DNA from: Gemmatimonadota bacterium
GTDB lineage: Bacteria; Gemmatimonadota; Gemmatimonadetes; Longimicrobiales; Gaopeijiaceae
DNA length: 64,000 nucleotides
Assembly (NCBI GenBank): GCA_030430625.1
Contig: JAUIKL010000001.1
Coordinates: 1-64,000 of the forward strand
Direction: 5' to 3'
Below the pieces are notes generated by a model that saw nothing but the letters and a program-made list of their open reading frames with translations, made no database searches and had not been told where the DNA came from. Each line of letters opens with the position of its first letter. The stretch's first letter is position 1. Shown here in pieces: positions 1-10,191 of the stretch. The position numbers and the translations under genes were made by a program.

Positions 1-245
1 ACGGTGCGCCGCGTCTCGATGCGTACGACGGCCGGCGTCACTGCGTCGGCCAGATTCGTGAACGCGTCGCTGAGCGTCAGGGCCGGTTGCACGGCCGACG
101 CCGGGACCTGGGCCCCCTCGCTGATCGGCGGCATGGCGTGGGACGTGCTCGTCCAGCCGGCCGCACTCGCGATCCCGAGGCCGACGGTGAACGTGGCCGC
201 GACGAAAAGGATGATGTTCGTCTTGGACTTCAACGGATCGTACAT
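1..245 (-). CDS. DegP/HtrA-type serine protease, N-terminal fragment (cut by window edge)
   Basis: This leftward gene starts at ATG 243-245 and runs off the left edge, so only about 81 residues are visible. They begin MYDPLKSKTNIILFVAATF, a charged N-terminus followed by one hydrophobic helix that is a signal anchor or signal peptide. A linker follows, and then LSDAFTNLADAVTPAVVRIE, the segment that opens the trypsin-like domain of DegP/HtrA proteases. A purine-rich GGAG lies just before the start. The catalytic triad and PDZ domains would lie outside the window. The gene sits 160 nt downstream of dnaK in the same direction but is separated from it by a strong hairpin. The family call rests on this short N-terminus; the role in periplasmic protein quality control is inferred from the family. 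Confidence 0.75.
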   Translation of the reverse strand, partial: MYDPLKSKTNIILFVAATFTVGLGIASAAGWTSTSHAMPPISEGAQVPASAVQPALTLSDAFTNLADAVTPAVVRIETRRT

Positions 246-366
246 GGTCTCCGCCCCTCTATTCTGAACGCGGCCTCGGTGGTGGAAGCCGCTCCGTTTC
301 CGGATACCCGAGGGGGTCGAACGGTGGTCCGAACCCCTCACTTCTACACCTGTATGGGATGACGTC

Positions 367-398
367 GGAGAGCGGGCGGGTTGCCCCGCCCGCTCTCC
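367..398 (-). terminator. Hairpin downstream of dnaK
   Basis: A perfect 14-bp GC-rich inverted repeat (367-380 with 385-398, loop TTGC) begins 7 nt after the dnaK stop codon in the direction of transcription. It has no T-tract on either side, so it may terminate, pause or protect the 3' end of dnaK mRNA. It separates dnaK from the downstream DegP-type gene. Confidence 0.55.
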
Positions 399-404
399 AG
401 CCCG

Positions 405-2348
<1,944 letters not shown>

Positions 2349-2600
2349 GCTGTCCTCGTGTAGGTGAATGCGCGCTGAACGCAGGTGAACTGGGCACGGG
2401 AAGTGCAATCACCATGCCGGTACACGGGGGGTGAAGCGCGCCGATATGGCGGGGATTACCTCGACGGGGCTGCCAAAGTGACAGGGCGGGCGTCGTCGAG
2501 TCCGCTCGGCGAGCCAGGCGTCCGGCGCAGGTTGCACGCAGTTCGAGTGGCCACTACGGTGGGCGTTCGGTTCGACCACCGTGTGACGGAAGGGCTGATC

Positions 2601-3824
2601 GTGCTCAGATGCGGAAAGGTGGCCCGGGCGCCCCTCGCCAAGTGTGTCGGAGTCGCCGCGGTGTGTTTGACGGGTGTGCCCGCCTCCGTGTGGGGGCAGA
2701 CCACCCTGGTGGTCGAACTCACAGACGAACCCGCGTGGGGCCCCGTGACCCTGGTCGAGGAACTCCGTCTCGGGCAGCTGGATGGAGCGCCGCACGAGGC
2801 GTTCGGGTCGGTCGTTTCGGTCACGATCACCCCGACGGGCGAACTGCTTGTCGCGGACGGCATCGGCCCGGGGCTGTTTCGGTTCGGGGAGAACGGCCGG
2901 TTTCTCGGAGCTCTGGGTGGTGTCGGCGAAGGGCCGGGGGAGTTCTCCGCGATTGAGTTGGTCCGTGCCCTGGCCGACGGTTCGATCGTGGCGGTTGACC
3001 CTCGCGCCTCACGAGTCACTCGTTTCGACGCCGAGGGTACGCTCGATCGGACCTTCCCGGTGGCGGGAGGCTCGTTCAGCCTCTTCCCGGTTGCCCAGGT
3101 GGGAGATGACGGAGGGGTATTCATGCGACGGTTGGCGGGGATCCCGCGTCCCGGCGAGGCCGGGGGGGCGATCCACTGGCTGCGGTACGACCCCGAGGGC
3201 GTACTTCTCGACACCCTGGTTGCGCCTGAGCCGGACCCCAGCGGAGCGACCTTCTACGCGAGAACGCCGGATGGACCGCGCGAGCCGTTCACGACCAACA
3301 CGTACCACGCGGTGAGCCCGCGCGGCTATCTGGTATGGGGGCGGAACGACGTGTATCGGATCAGATGGCCGACGAACGGCGGTGACGTCGTCGAGCTTCG
3401 CCGCTCGGGCGTCATGCCTGTCCCGGTCACTGCTCAGGAGCTCTCGGAGTGGAGGGGGATGGGAGACTACCTGAACCGGTCCTCGGGCATCGACTACCCA
3501 CGGCCGCCTGACGAGAAGCCGATCTTTCGAGGGCTGTGGGTCGACCAGGACGCCCGCATCTGGGTCCACAGGTACGTCGAGTCGTACGAGTACACGTACT
3601 CCGACCTCGAACGAGAAGAGCGAGGAGACCGCCCCCTCGTACGTTTCCGCGAGCAGAACACCTACGACTTGATCGACCCACGCGGCCGGTACCTGGCTAC
3701 GATCTCGATCCCTCGGAAGTCGCGCGTGATGGCCGCGTCGGGGGCGGTCGTGTGGGTGCTCGAGACGGGGGCGTTCGGTGAGGAGTATCTCGTACGCCTT
3801 CGCGTGGAGCCGGAGCCCGCTTGA
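2601..3824 (+). CDS. Secreted 6-bladed beta-propeller protein
   Basis: A 407-residue exported protein of unknown function. The proposed start is GTG 2601, 6 nt after a GGAAGGG ribosome site. It gives an N-terminus with basic residues, a hydrophobic core (CVGVAAVCLTGVPASVWG) and a likely cleavage after WGQ, i.e. a signal peptide. The reading frame is open for 72 more codons upstream, but those look non-coding. The mature part contains NHL/propeller-like repeats such as GELLVADGIGPGLFRF, the loop GGVGEGPGEF and GSIVAVDPRASRVTRFD, typical of proteins annotated as 6-bladed beta-propeller. It is divergent from dnaK and lies about 100 nt upstream of a rhomboid protease gene. No catalytic motif is visible and the ligand is unknown. 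Confidence 0.8.
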   Translation: MLRCGKVARAPLAKCVGVAAVCLTGVPASVWGQTTLVVELTDEPAWGPVTLVEELRLGQLDGAPHEAFGSVVSVTITPTGELLVADGIGPGLFRFGENGRFLGALGGVGEGPGEFSAIELVRALADGSIVAVDPRASRVTRFDAEGTLDRTFPVAGGSFSLFPVAQVGDDGGVFMRRLAGIPRPGEAGGAIHWLRYDPEGVLLDTLVAPEPDPSGATFYARTPDGPREPFTTNTYHAVSPRGYLVWGRNDVYRIRWPTNGGDVVELRRSGVMPVPVTAQELSEWRGMGDYLNRSSGIDYPRPPDEKPIFRGLWVDQDARIWVHRYVESYEYTYSDLEREERGDRPLVRFREQNTYDLIDPRGRYLATISIPRKSRVMAASGAVVWVLETGAFGEEYLVRLRVEPEPA

Positions 3825-3920
3825 CCCACCCGCAGGGGCCGAGCCGACCGCGACGACCCTTCGCGGAAGGTTGCTCACCCACCTAGCTTTCCCGCGCGAT
3901 GTCCCCGCAGCCGCCCGCGC

Positions 3921-4664
3921 GTGTTCCCACTCCGAGATCACAACCCGACCGAGATCACGCCGCTCTTCACGGTGGCCATCGGTGTGGTGACCGTCCTGGC
4001 CTGGCTGACCGTGCAGGGCGCGGGTGCGACCGACGCGTTCATCCAGTCGATCTGTGCGCTCGGCGCGGTCCCGGCCACGATCACGGCGGGTGCCGAGATG
4101 GCGACCCTGGGCCTCGATCGGTGTCCGGCTCCGAACGTGGGCGCACCGGCCCTCTTCACCTCCGTCTTCCTGCACGGGAGCTGGGGGCACCTGATCGGCA
4201 ACATGTGGTTCCTGTGGGTCTTCGGGAACAACATCGAAGACTCGATGGGCCACCTCCGATTCCTCGGCTTCTACCTGCTGACGGGGCTGTGCGCCGCGGG
4301 CGCCCAGATCGTCATGGAGCCGACTTCGACGGTTCCGATGGTCGGCGCGTCTGGGGCCATCTCGGGGATCATGGGCGCGTACCTCCTTCTCTATCCGAAG
4401 GCGCGGGTCGATACACTCGTCGCCATCTGGGTCGTCCCGCTCCCCGCGTGGATGATGCTCGGCTACTGGATGCTGCTCCAACTGAGCGGGATCCTGACGC
4501 CGGCGGGCGGCATGGGTGGAGGTGTGGCGTACGGTGCCCACATCGGCGGGTTCGTGGCCGGGCTGGCCCTCATCCCCCTCTTCCGTAACCCGAAGCTGGT
4601 CGCGGCCAAGAAGAGTGGGGTCGTCCTCGCCCGGGACGAGTTGGACCACCGGGGTTGGTACTGA
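3921..4664 (+). CDS. Rhomboid family intramembrane serine protease
   Basis: A 247-residue polytopic membrane protein that is expected to cleave transmembrane substrates within the bilayer. It has the rhomboid signature: HGSWGHLIGNMW (His85, His90, Asn94) in TM2, the catalytic serine in GASGAISG (Ser144) and the catalytic histidine in GAHIGGFVAG (His207), in the expected order and spacing. The start is GTG 3921, without a clear ribosome site. The first 10 residues (MFPLRDHNPT) are short and cytosolic-like, with no extra N-terminal domain. The stop codon overlaps the nupC start by one base (TGATG), so the two are probably co-transcribed. The substrate cannot be deduced from sequence. Confidence 0.93.
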   Translation: MFPLRDHNPTEITPLFTVAIGVVTVLAWLTVQGAGATDAFIQSICALGAVPATITAGAEMATLGLDRCPAPNVGAPALFTSVFLHGSWGHLIGNMWFLWVFGNNIEDSMGHLRFLGFYLLTGLCAAGAQIVMEPTSTVPMVGASGAISGIMGAYLLLYPKARVDTLVAIWVVPLPAWMMLGYWMLLQLSGILTPAGGMGGGVAYGAHIGGFVAGLALIPLFRNPKLVAAKKSGVVLARDELDHRGWY

Positions 4665-6064
4665 TGGAGCCGCTCCTGGGAGCGGTCTCGGCCATCCTCC
4701 CGTCCGTGCTCCCCGATCTCGCGGCAACGCAGGTCGGGGTGCCCGATGGGGTGGGTGATACCGCACTCGTCGACCGGCTCCGCTCGGTCGTGGGCCTCGT
4801 CGTCCTCCTGGGGATCGCGTGGGCGCTGAGCACGGACCGCAAGCGCGTGCCCTGGCGGGTCGTGGGGTGGGGTCTCTCCCTCCAACTCGCCTTCGCGATC
4901 GTCATCCTCAAGACGCCGATCGGCGCGGGTGCCTTCGACGCGGCGGGTGCGGTGGTGACGGGCCTGCTCGGGTATACGCAGGAGGGAGCGTCCTTCGTCT
5001 TCGGGAATCTGGGCGCGGATGTCGTCCCGGTCGGGGTCGTGGGGGAGGGGGGCTTCGAGGCAGCGCCGGGGCAGGTGGCCCGGACCGGCGCCGCCTTCGC
5101 CTTCTTCGTCCTGCCGACGATCATCTTCTTCTCCTCCCTGATGACCGTGCTCTACCACCTCGGCATCATGCAGTGGGTCGTTCGGGGCTTCGCCGCGGTC
5201 ATGCAGCGATCGATGGGCACGTCGGGCGCCGAGACACTTTCGGCGGCCGGCAACATCTTCGTCGGGCAGACGGAGGCGCCTCTCCTCGTGAAGCCGTTCG
5301 TCGAGCGGATGACCCAGTCGGAGTTGATGGCTCTGATGACGTGCGGCTTCGCCACGGTGGCTGGCGGGGTCCTCGCGGCCTACATCGGGATGCTCGTGAC
5401 CTACTTCCCGGACGTGGCGGGCCACATGATGGCCGCCTCGGTCATGTCCGCTCCGGCCGCCCTCGTCGTGGCCAAGCTGATGCACCCCGAGACGGGAGAG
5501 CCCGAGACGTCCGGCTCGCTCGAGATCGCGGTCGACCGCCCGGACGTGAACACGATCGACGCGGCGGCGCGGGGGGCGTCGGAGGGGCTGCACCTGGCGT
5601 TGAACGTCGGGGCGATGATGCTCGCTTTCGTGGCGCTGATCCACCTGTGCAACGGGATTCTCGGCTGGGCGGGCGGACTCGTCGGCTTCGACACGCTCAG
5701 CCTCGAGTGGCTGCTCGGAACGGCCCTCGCGCCCCTCGCCTGGCTGATGGGGGTGCCGTGGGCGGATGCGTTCCAGGTCGGCTCGTTGATGGGCGTGAAG
5801 ACGATCCTGAACGAGTTCATCGCCTACCTCCAACTGGCCGGCGCGTTGGAGGAGGGTAGTGCGCTCCACCCGCGCTCCCTCGTGATCGCGACGTACGCCC
5901 TCTCCGGCTTCGCGAACTTCTCCTCGATCGCGGTCCAGATCGGCGGAATCGGAGGAATCGCGCCGTCCCGGCGAGCCGACCTGTCGCGTCTAGGGATGCG
6001 CGCGATGATCGGCGGCTCGATCGCGGCGTTCATGACCGCCACGATGGCCGGTATGCTGCTGTGA
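4664..6064 (+). CDS. nupC: NupC-type concentrative nucleoside transporter
   Basis: A 466-residue inner-membrane symporter of the CNT family that imports nucleosides with H+ or Na+. The N-terminal helices (VVGLVVLLGIAWAL) are followed by the core with FVLPTIIFFSSLMTVLYHLG, then the binding-site helices bearing GQTEAPLLVKPF, and further on GVKTILNEFIAYLQL and ALSGFANFSSIAVQIGGIG, all CNT landmarks. ATG 4664 is used; a TTG three codons earlier is possible. It is coupled on both sides, overlapping the rhomboid stop by 1 nt and punA by 4 nt (GTGA). Together with purine nucleoside phosphorylase it makes an uptake-plus-phosphorolysis unit for nucleoside salvage. Confidence 0.95.
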   Translation: MEPLLGAVSAILPSVLPDLAATQVGVPDGVGDTALVDRLRSVVGLVVLLGIAWALSTDRKRVPWRVVGWGLSLQLAFAIVILKTPIGAGAFDAAGAVVTGLLGYTQEGASFVFGNLGADVVPVGVVGEGGFEAAPGQVARTGAAFAFFVLPTIIFFSSLMTVLYHLGIMQWVVRGFAAVMQRSMGTSGAETLSAAGNIFVGQTEAPLLVKPFVERMTQSELMALMTCGFATVAGGVLAAYIGMLVTYFPDVAGHMMAASVMSAPAALVVAKLMHPETGEPETSGSLEIAVDRPDVNTIDAAARGASEGLHLALNVGAMMLAFVALIHLCNGILGWAGGLVGFDTLSLEWLLGTALAPLAWLMGVPWADAFQVGSLMGVKTILNEFIAYLQLAGALEEGSALHPRSLVIATYALSGFANFSSIAVQIGGIGGIAPSRRADLSRLGMRAMIGGSIAAFMTATMAGMLL

Positions 6065-6897
6065 GCGTGTCCGAACGGATCGCCGATGTGCTGGCCGACG
6101 CGGCCGCGGAGCCGCCCCGCGTCGGGATCGTGCTCGGCTCCGGGCTGGCGGCGCTCGAGGAGCAGGTGGACGGCGCCCGCACGGTTCCGTTCGCCGAGGT
6201 CGGTCTTCCGACGGCGGCGGTGGCGGGGCATGGTGGGCACTTCACCCTGGGTGCGCTCGGCGGCGTACCGGTCGTCGTGCAGGCCGGTCGGATCCACCCG
6301 TACGAGGGCGCCGATCCCGTCGTCGTCGCGGCCCCCGTTCGGGCCATGGCCGCCCTGGGCGTGCGCGCGCTGGTGATGACGAGTGCGGTGGGCTCCCTCC
6401 GACCGGGGGTCGAGCCGGGCTCACTCGTCCTCCTCGACGACATCCTCAACCTCTCCTTCCGGGCCCCGTTGGCGGGTCGTTTCGCCTCCGGCGACACCGT
6501 GGCCGGCGAAGCCGGCTATCCCGACATGAGCGCCCCGTTCGATCCCGCGCTTCAGGTACTCGCCCTCGAGAGCGCGGCTGCGGTCGGCGTCGAGCTGACT
6601 CGCGCGGTCTACGCCGCGGTGCTCGGGCCCGCCTACGAGACCCGGGCGGAGGTGCGGATGCTCGGGCGCCTCGGCGGAGATGTGGTCGGTATGTCCACCG
6701 TCTCGGAGGCCGTCGTCGCCGCGGCCGCGCGTCTCCCCCTCGTGGCCGTCTCGGTCGTGACGAATTGGGGGACCGGCCTCGGTGGAGAACGGCTCGATCA
6801 CGACGACGTGCTCACCCGGGGACGGGAGAGTGCGGCCGCTTGTGTGCGGCTGGTCGGCGATCTCGTGGCGCGGATCGACGCTCAGGAGCGCTCGTGA
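6061..6897 (+). CDS. punA: Purine nucleoside phosphorylase (trimeric, PunA/PNP-II type)
   Basis: Phosphorolyses purine nucleosides to the free base and (deoxy)ribose-1-phosphate in the cytoplasm. The 278-residue product carries the trimeric-PNP motifs: GIVLGSGLAAL near the N-terminus, GHGGHF, the HPYEG loop, SAVGSLRPGV, GPAYETRAEVRML, VGMSTVSEAV and VSVVTNWGTG. Its length is typical. The GTG start overlaps the nupC stop in a GTGA 4-nt overlap, consistent with one operon in which transported nucleosides are immediately cleaved. The 3' end overlaps the convergent thiD gene by 16 nt. Confidence 0.95.
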   Translation: MSVSERIADVLADAAAEPPRVGIVLGSGLAALEEQVDGARTVPFAEVGLPTAAVAGHGGHFTLGALGGVPVVVQAGRIHPYEGADPVVVAAPVRAMAALGVRALVMTSAVGSLRPGVEPGSLVLLDDILNLSFRAPLAGRFASGDTVAGEAGYPDMSAPFDPALQVLALESAAAVGVELTRAVYAAVLGPAYETRAEVRMLGRLGGDVVGMSTVSEAVVAAAARLPLVAVSVVTNWGTGLGGERLDHDDVLTRGRESAAACVRLVGDLVARIDAQERS

Positions 6898-7712
6898 CCC
6901 GCGAAGTGGTCGAGCGGGCCGTGTCCGGCCCCGAGATCGGGCGCGGAGGCCATGGCGGCGGCCACGAAGGCCAGTCCGCTGTCCACCGCGTCGACGAGCG
7001 TACGACCGTGCGCCAGCTCCGCTGCGATCGCGGCCGAGAGGGTGCACCCCGTGCCGTGGGTGTTCTTCGTGTCGATCCGGGGTCGACGCCAGACGTGGAT
7101 CGTGTCACCGTCGAAGAGGACGTCCACGAGCAACCCTTCGGCACGAGCCGGATCCAGGTGACCCCCTTTGACCAGCGCCGCACCCGCACCGAGCCCCACG
7201 AGGTGGCGAGCGGCCTCTTCCATCTCCTCGGGCGTGCGCACGGAGAGGCCGGTGAGTCGCTCCGCCTCGTCGAGGTTCGGCGTCACGAGTGCGGCCGCCG
7301 GCACGAGCACGTCCCGGACGGCCGTTTCGGCGCCTGCGTCGAGCAGGGCATCACCACTCGTGGCCACCATGACCGGGTCGACGACGAGCGGACAGTCGAG
7401 GCGATCGGCACAGTCGGCCACGAGTCGAACCAGGGGCGCGTTCGCCAGCATCCCCGTTTTGGCCCCCGCCGGCGGGAGATCGTCCATGACCGCGCCGAGC
7501 TGCTCCTCGACGACGTCGAGCGGGATCGGGTGCACGCCGCGGACGCCCAGCGTGTTCTGCGCCGTGACGGCGGTGACGACCGACGTGCCGAAGGTGCCGA
7601 AGCGGTGGAAGGTCTTCAGGTCCGCCTGGATGCCCGCGCCGCCACCACTGTCGCTTCCCGCGATCGTGAGGGCGATCGGTGGGGTACGGGGCGGGGTCGT
7701 CGGCGAGGTCAT
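6882..7712 (-). CDS. thiD: Hydroxymethylpyrimidine/phosphomethylpyrimidine kinase
   Basis: Ribokinase-like enzyme that phosphorylates HMP and HMP-P on the pyrimidine branch of thiamine synthesis. The 276-residue protein has the family opening ALTIAGSDSGGGAGIQADLK, the TAVTAQNT segment, VVDPVMVATSG, TPNLDEAERL, ALVKGGH and the anion-hole/catalytic motif NTHGTGCTLSAA. The start is ATG 7712. It is monocistronic here: convergent with punA (16-nt overlap) and divergently overlapping the upstream region of the SpoU methyltransferase. Another thiamine gene, thiE, lies about 14 kb away, so the pathway is dispersed. Confidence 0.96.
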   Translation of the reverse strand: MTSPTTPPRTPPIALTIAGSDSGGGAGIQADLKTFHRFGTFGTSVVTAVTAQNTLGVRGVHPIPLDVVEEQLGAVMDDLPPAGAKTGMLANAPLVRLVADCADRLDCPLVVDPVMVATSGDALLDAGAETAVRDVLVPAAALVTPNLDEAERLTGLSVRTPEEMEEAARHLVGLGAGAALVKGGHLDPARAEGLLVDVLFDGDTIHVWRRPRIDTKNTHGTGCTLSAAIAAELAHGRTLVDAVDSGLAFVAAAMASAPDLGAGHGPLDHFAGHERS

Positions 7713-7732
7713 CCCGAAAGGTCGCGACGCCG

Positions 7733-8524
7733 ATGGAGCTGAGCCAGCGCCGGGCGGCCCTCGTCCGCCGACTTCACAAGAGGAAAGGTCGGAGCCGGGA
7801 GGGGGCGGTCCTCGTCGAAGGGGTGCGGACGGTTCGCGAGGTGCTCGACGCCGGAATCCAGCCGCGCTTCGCCATCGCCTCGACGGGTCTCGACCAGACC
7901 GAGGGCGGCGCCGAACTACGGAGGCGGCTCACGGGTGTGGTCGGTGACGTCGTCGACGTCGCGGACGACGAACTCACCGGTTTGGCCGGCACGGAGACCC
8001 CACAGGGTGTGCTCCTGGTCTGCGACGAACCGAACGACCCGGTGGAGGCCGTCCTTCCGGGCCCGGTCCTCCTCCTCGACGCGGTCCAGGATCCGGGGAA
8101 CGTCGGCACTCTGATCCGCTCGGCGGTCGCCTTCGGCTTCACCGGCGTGCTCGTGGCGGACGGGTCGGCCGACCCGTGGAGTCCGAAGGCCGTTCGCTCC
8201 TCGACGGGATCATCCTTCCGTATCCCGGTCGTCGGATTGCACCTTACCGAGGCACTCGCTTCACTCCGCGGCGCGGCTGTGTCGATCTGGGCAGCGGACG
8301 CCGACGGCGTCGCCGCCGATACCGTGCGGGCCGGTCCCGATCGAGGGCAGGGGTACTGCCTCGCGGTCGGGAACGAGGGGCGGGGCATTCGGTCCGAGCT
8401 GCGCGAGGCGGCCAGGACGATCGTGAAGGTGGACATGAGGGGACCTGTGGAATCACTGAACGCGGCCGTGGCCGGCTCGATTCTGATGCACGCGATGACG
8501 TCGCCCGGGGGCGGCCCCTCGTGA
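7733..8524 (+). CDS. TrmH/SpoU-family RNA 2'-O-methyltransferase
   Basis: A 263-residue SAM-dependent methyltransferase of the SPOUT class, predicted to modify tRNA or rRNA ribose. An N-terminal substrate-binding domain (KRKGRSREGAVLVEGVRTVR) is followed by the knotted catalytic domain with motif 1 LDAVQDPGNVGTLIRSA, motif 2 VGNEGRGI and motif 3 VESLNAAVAGSILMHA. The start is ATG 7733; upstream in-frame codons overlap the thiD start region and are not conserved-looking. It overlaps the prepilin peptidase gene by 4 nt (GTGA). Motifs alone cannot distinguish RlmB- from TrmH-like targets. Confidence 0.92.
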   Translation: MELSQRRAALVRRLHKRKGRSREGAVLVEGVRTVREVLDAGIQPRFAIASTGLDQTEGGAELRRRLTGVVGDVVDVADDELTGLAGTETPQGVLLVCDEPNDPVEAVLPGPVLLLDAVQDPGNVGTLIRSAVAFGFTGVLVADGSADPWSPKAVRSSTGSSFRIPVVGLHLTEALASLRGAAVSIWAADADGVAADTVRAGPDRGQGYCLAVGNEGRGIRSELREAARTIVKVDMRGPVESLNAAVAGSILMHAMTSPGGGPS

Positions 8525-9402
8525 GCGATTGGGTGATTCCCGTCTTCGCCGGGGTGTACGGCCTGCTCTTTGGCTCCTTCCTCAACGTCTGCGCCCTCCG
8601 CTGGCCGGTCGACGAGTCCGTCATTCGTCCGCGGTCCCGCTGTCCCCGTTGCGACACCCTGATTGCGTGGTACGACAACGTGCCGGTCTTCAGTTGGCTC
8701 GTTCTCCGCGGGCGATGCCGGAAGTGCGGAGAACCCGTGTCGATCCAGTATCCGCTCGTCGAACTGGCCACGGGGCTGATGTGGGCGGGGACCTTCGCGC
8801 TCCACGGCCCGACGATGGAGGCGGTGCGCGGAGCCCTCTTCCTGACGATCCTCTTCGGCATCGCCATCTCCGACGCGCGCTACTACATCATTCCGGATCA
8901 GTTCTCGATCGGCGGTGCCGTACTCGGCCTCGTCCTCTCCGCCTTTCCGGGCGGCCCGTACTGGGCGTGGGCTGCCCTGGACGCCGTGCCGTTCGGCCAC
9001 GAGGTCGCGCCCGCCCTGGCCGGCGCGGTCGTGGGGTACGGGGTGCTCTGGCTGGTCGGCGTCGTCGGCACGGTGATGATCAAGAAGCTGCAGCCGGGCC
9101 GGCTGGAGGAGGCGGGGGTCGACTCCGCCATGGGTGGGGGAGACATCAAGATGATGGCGATGGTCGGGGCCTTCCTCGGCCTCTGGGGCGTGGCGCTCAC
9201 CATCTTCCTCGGGTCGTTCGTCGCCCTGATCACGATCCTCTTCCGATCGGTCCTGGCGATGGCGCGCAGCGGGTCCGACGGCGACGAGTTGGAGCGCCTC
9301 ATCCCCTTCGGTGTCTTCCTGGCCGTCGGGGGCGGCGTGGCCTACGTCTGGGGTGAGCCCATCGTCCGCTGGTACCTCGAGTCGGTCGTCGGCCTGGCCT
9401 GA
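8521..9402 (+). CDS. pilD: Prepilin peptidase / type IV leader peptidase
   Basis: Membrane aspartyl protease that cleaves, and usually N-methylates, type IV prepilins or type II secretion pseudopilins. The 293-residue protein opens with GLLFGSFLNVC, has the two zinc cysteine pairs CPRC (41-44) and CRKC (66-69), and has the two catalytic aspartate regions SDARYYIIPDQ and GGGDIKMM. Several hydrophobic helices follow. The start GTG 8521 overlaps the upstream methyltransferase stop (GTGA); the longer open frame upstream is only the shadow of that gene. No pilin or secretion genes are in the window. Confidence 0.95.
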   Translation: MSDWVIPVFAGVYGLLFGSFLNVCALRWPVDESVIRPRSRCPRCDTLIAWYDNVPVFSWLVLRGRCRKCGEPVSIQYPLVELATGLMWAGTFALHGPTMEAVRGALFLTILFGIAISDARYYIIPDQFSIGGAVLGLVLSAFPGGPYWAWAALDAVPFGHEVAPALAGAVVGYGVLWLVGVVGTVMIKKLQPGRLEEAGVDSAMGGGDIKMMAMVGAFLGLWGVALTIFLGSFVALITILFRSVLAMARSGSDGDELERLIPFGVFLAVGGGVAYVWGEPIVRWYLESVVGLA

Positions 9403-9435
9403 CCGCCGCGGACGGGACCGGGCCCGGGCAGGACG

Positions 9436-9636
9436 CTACGGGTCCGAGCAGTCGCGTTTGTAGCCGCACCGCTCGCAGACGAGCTTGCAGTGCAGGTCGA
9501 GCATCGTGTTGCCGCACAGGTCGCAGACGTAGACGGCGGGTTGCTGTTCGCCGCTCGCGTGGGGTGTCGCCTCGGCCGAATCGGTAGCCTGGACGCGACC
9601 CGTGCGCTCGTGACCTCCGGGTTCGCTTTCGCTCAC
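9436..9636 (-). CDS. Small CxxC zinc-ribbon protein coupled to gamma-CA
   Basis: A 66-residue protein beginning with GTG 9636, whose first bases overlap the stop of the gamma-carbonic anhydrase gene (GTGA, 4 nt). The first half is low-complexity. The second half is a compact cysteine cluster with CDLCGN (Cys38, Cys41), a histidine and Cys50, CERCGY (Cys54, Cys57) and a terminal RDCSDP (Cys63). This pattern suggests one rubredoxin-like or zinc-ribbon knuckle. I believe similar short tails exist as stand-alone small proteins in other bacteria but cannot verify it. Function is unknown; coupling suggests production together with the hexapeptide protein. Confidence 0.75.
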   Translation of the reverse strand: MSESEPGGHERTGRVQATDSAEATPHASGEQQPAVYVCDLCGNTMLDLHCKLVCERCGYKRDCSDP

Positions 9637-10187
9637 GACTCGGCGTCGCCGGAATCCGGACGACCGATCCCCTCGGCCAGATACTGCCTCGACAGCTCGA
9701 CGTAGTGGGCACCACCCCCCGCGATCCAATCGGCCGCGGAGCCCTCGAGCGTTTTTTTGATCCGACCCGGGACCCCCGCCACGACCGAGCGGGGCGGGAT
9801 GTCGGCTCCCTCGAGGAGGACCGTGTTCGCGGCCAGGAGGCACTCGGTCCCGATCGTCGCTCCCTGCAGGAGCACGGCGTTCATCCCCACGACGGTCCGA
9901 TCCCCGATCGTGCAGCACTCGAACTTGGCGCCGTGGCCGACCGTGACATCCTCCCCGATCACGGTGGGACCCCACCGGCCGACGTGGACGACGCAGTTGT
10001 CCTGCACGCTCGTACGGGCTCCGACGACGATCCCGTGGTCCGGGTCGTCACCGCGGAGGACGGCGCCGAACCAGATGCTTGCATCCTCACCCACCGTGAC
10101 GTCTCCGATGAGGACGGCGGTGGGCGCCACGAAGGCCGTCGGGTGGATTACGGGGGATTTGCCGCCGAAGGGGAGGATCGTCGCCAT
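9633..10187 (-). CDS. Gamma-carbonic anhydrase-like hexapeptide protein
   Basis: A 184-residue left-handed beta-helix protein of the gamma-CA/YrdA/PaaY group. It shows hexapeptide periodicity from VIHPTAFVAPTAVLIGDVTV onward. VLRGD provides the conserved Arg45 and Asp47, and VQD the conserved Gln62. Of the three histidines that bind metal in Cam-type enzymes, His68 (VVHVG) and His85 (VGHGAKFECC) are present, but the third position, five residues after His85, is Glu90. The protein may therefore be a non-canonical metal enzyme or a structural relative. The C-terminal helix follows GVPGRIKK. It lies 4 nt downstream of the CorC-type gene and is coupled to the zinc-ribbon gene. Confidence 0.88.
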   Translation of the reverse strand: MATILPFGGKSPVIHPTAFVAPTAVLIGDVTVGEDASIWFGAVLRGDDPDHGIVVGARTSVQDNCVVHVGRWGPTVIGEDVTVGHGAKFECCTIGDRTVVGMNAVLLQGATIGTECLLAANTVLLEGADIPPRSVVAGVPGRIKKTLEGSAADWIAGGGAHYVELSRQYLAEGIGRPDSGDAES

Positions 10188-10191
10188 CGGG

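Noticed and set aside
2349-2600. CIRCE or sigma-32 promoter for dnaK
   Set aside because: No TTAGCACTC inverted repeat. A CGCCATAT resembles a sigma-32 -10 on the minus strand, but no -35 lies at a proper distance.
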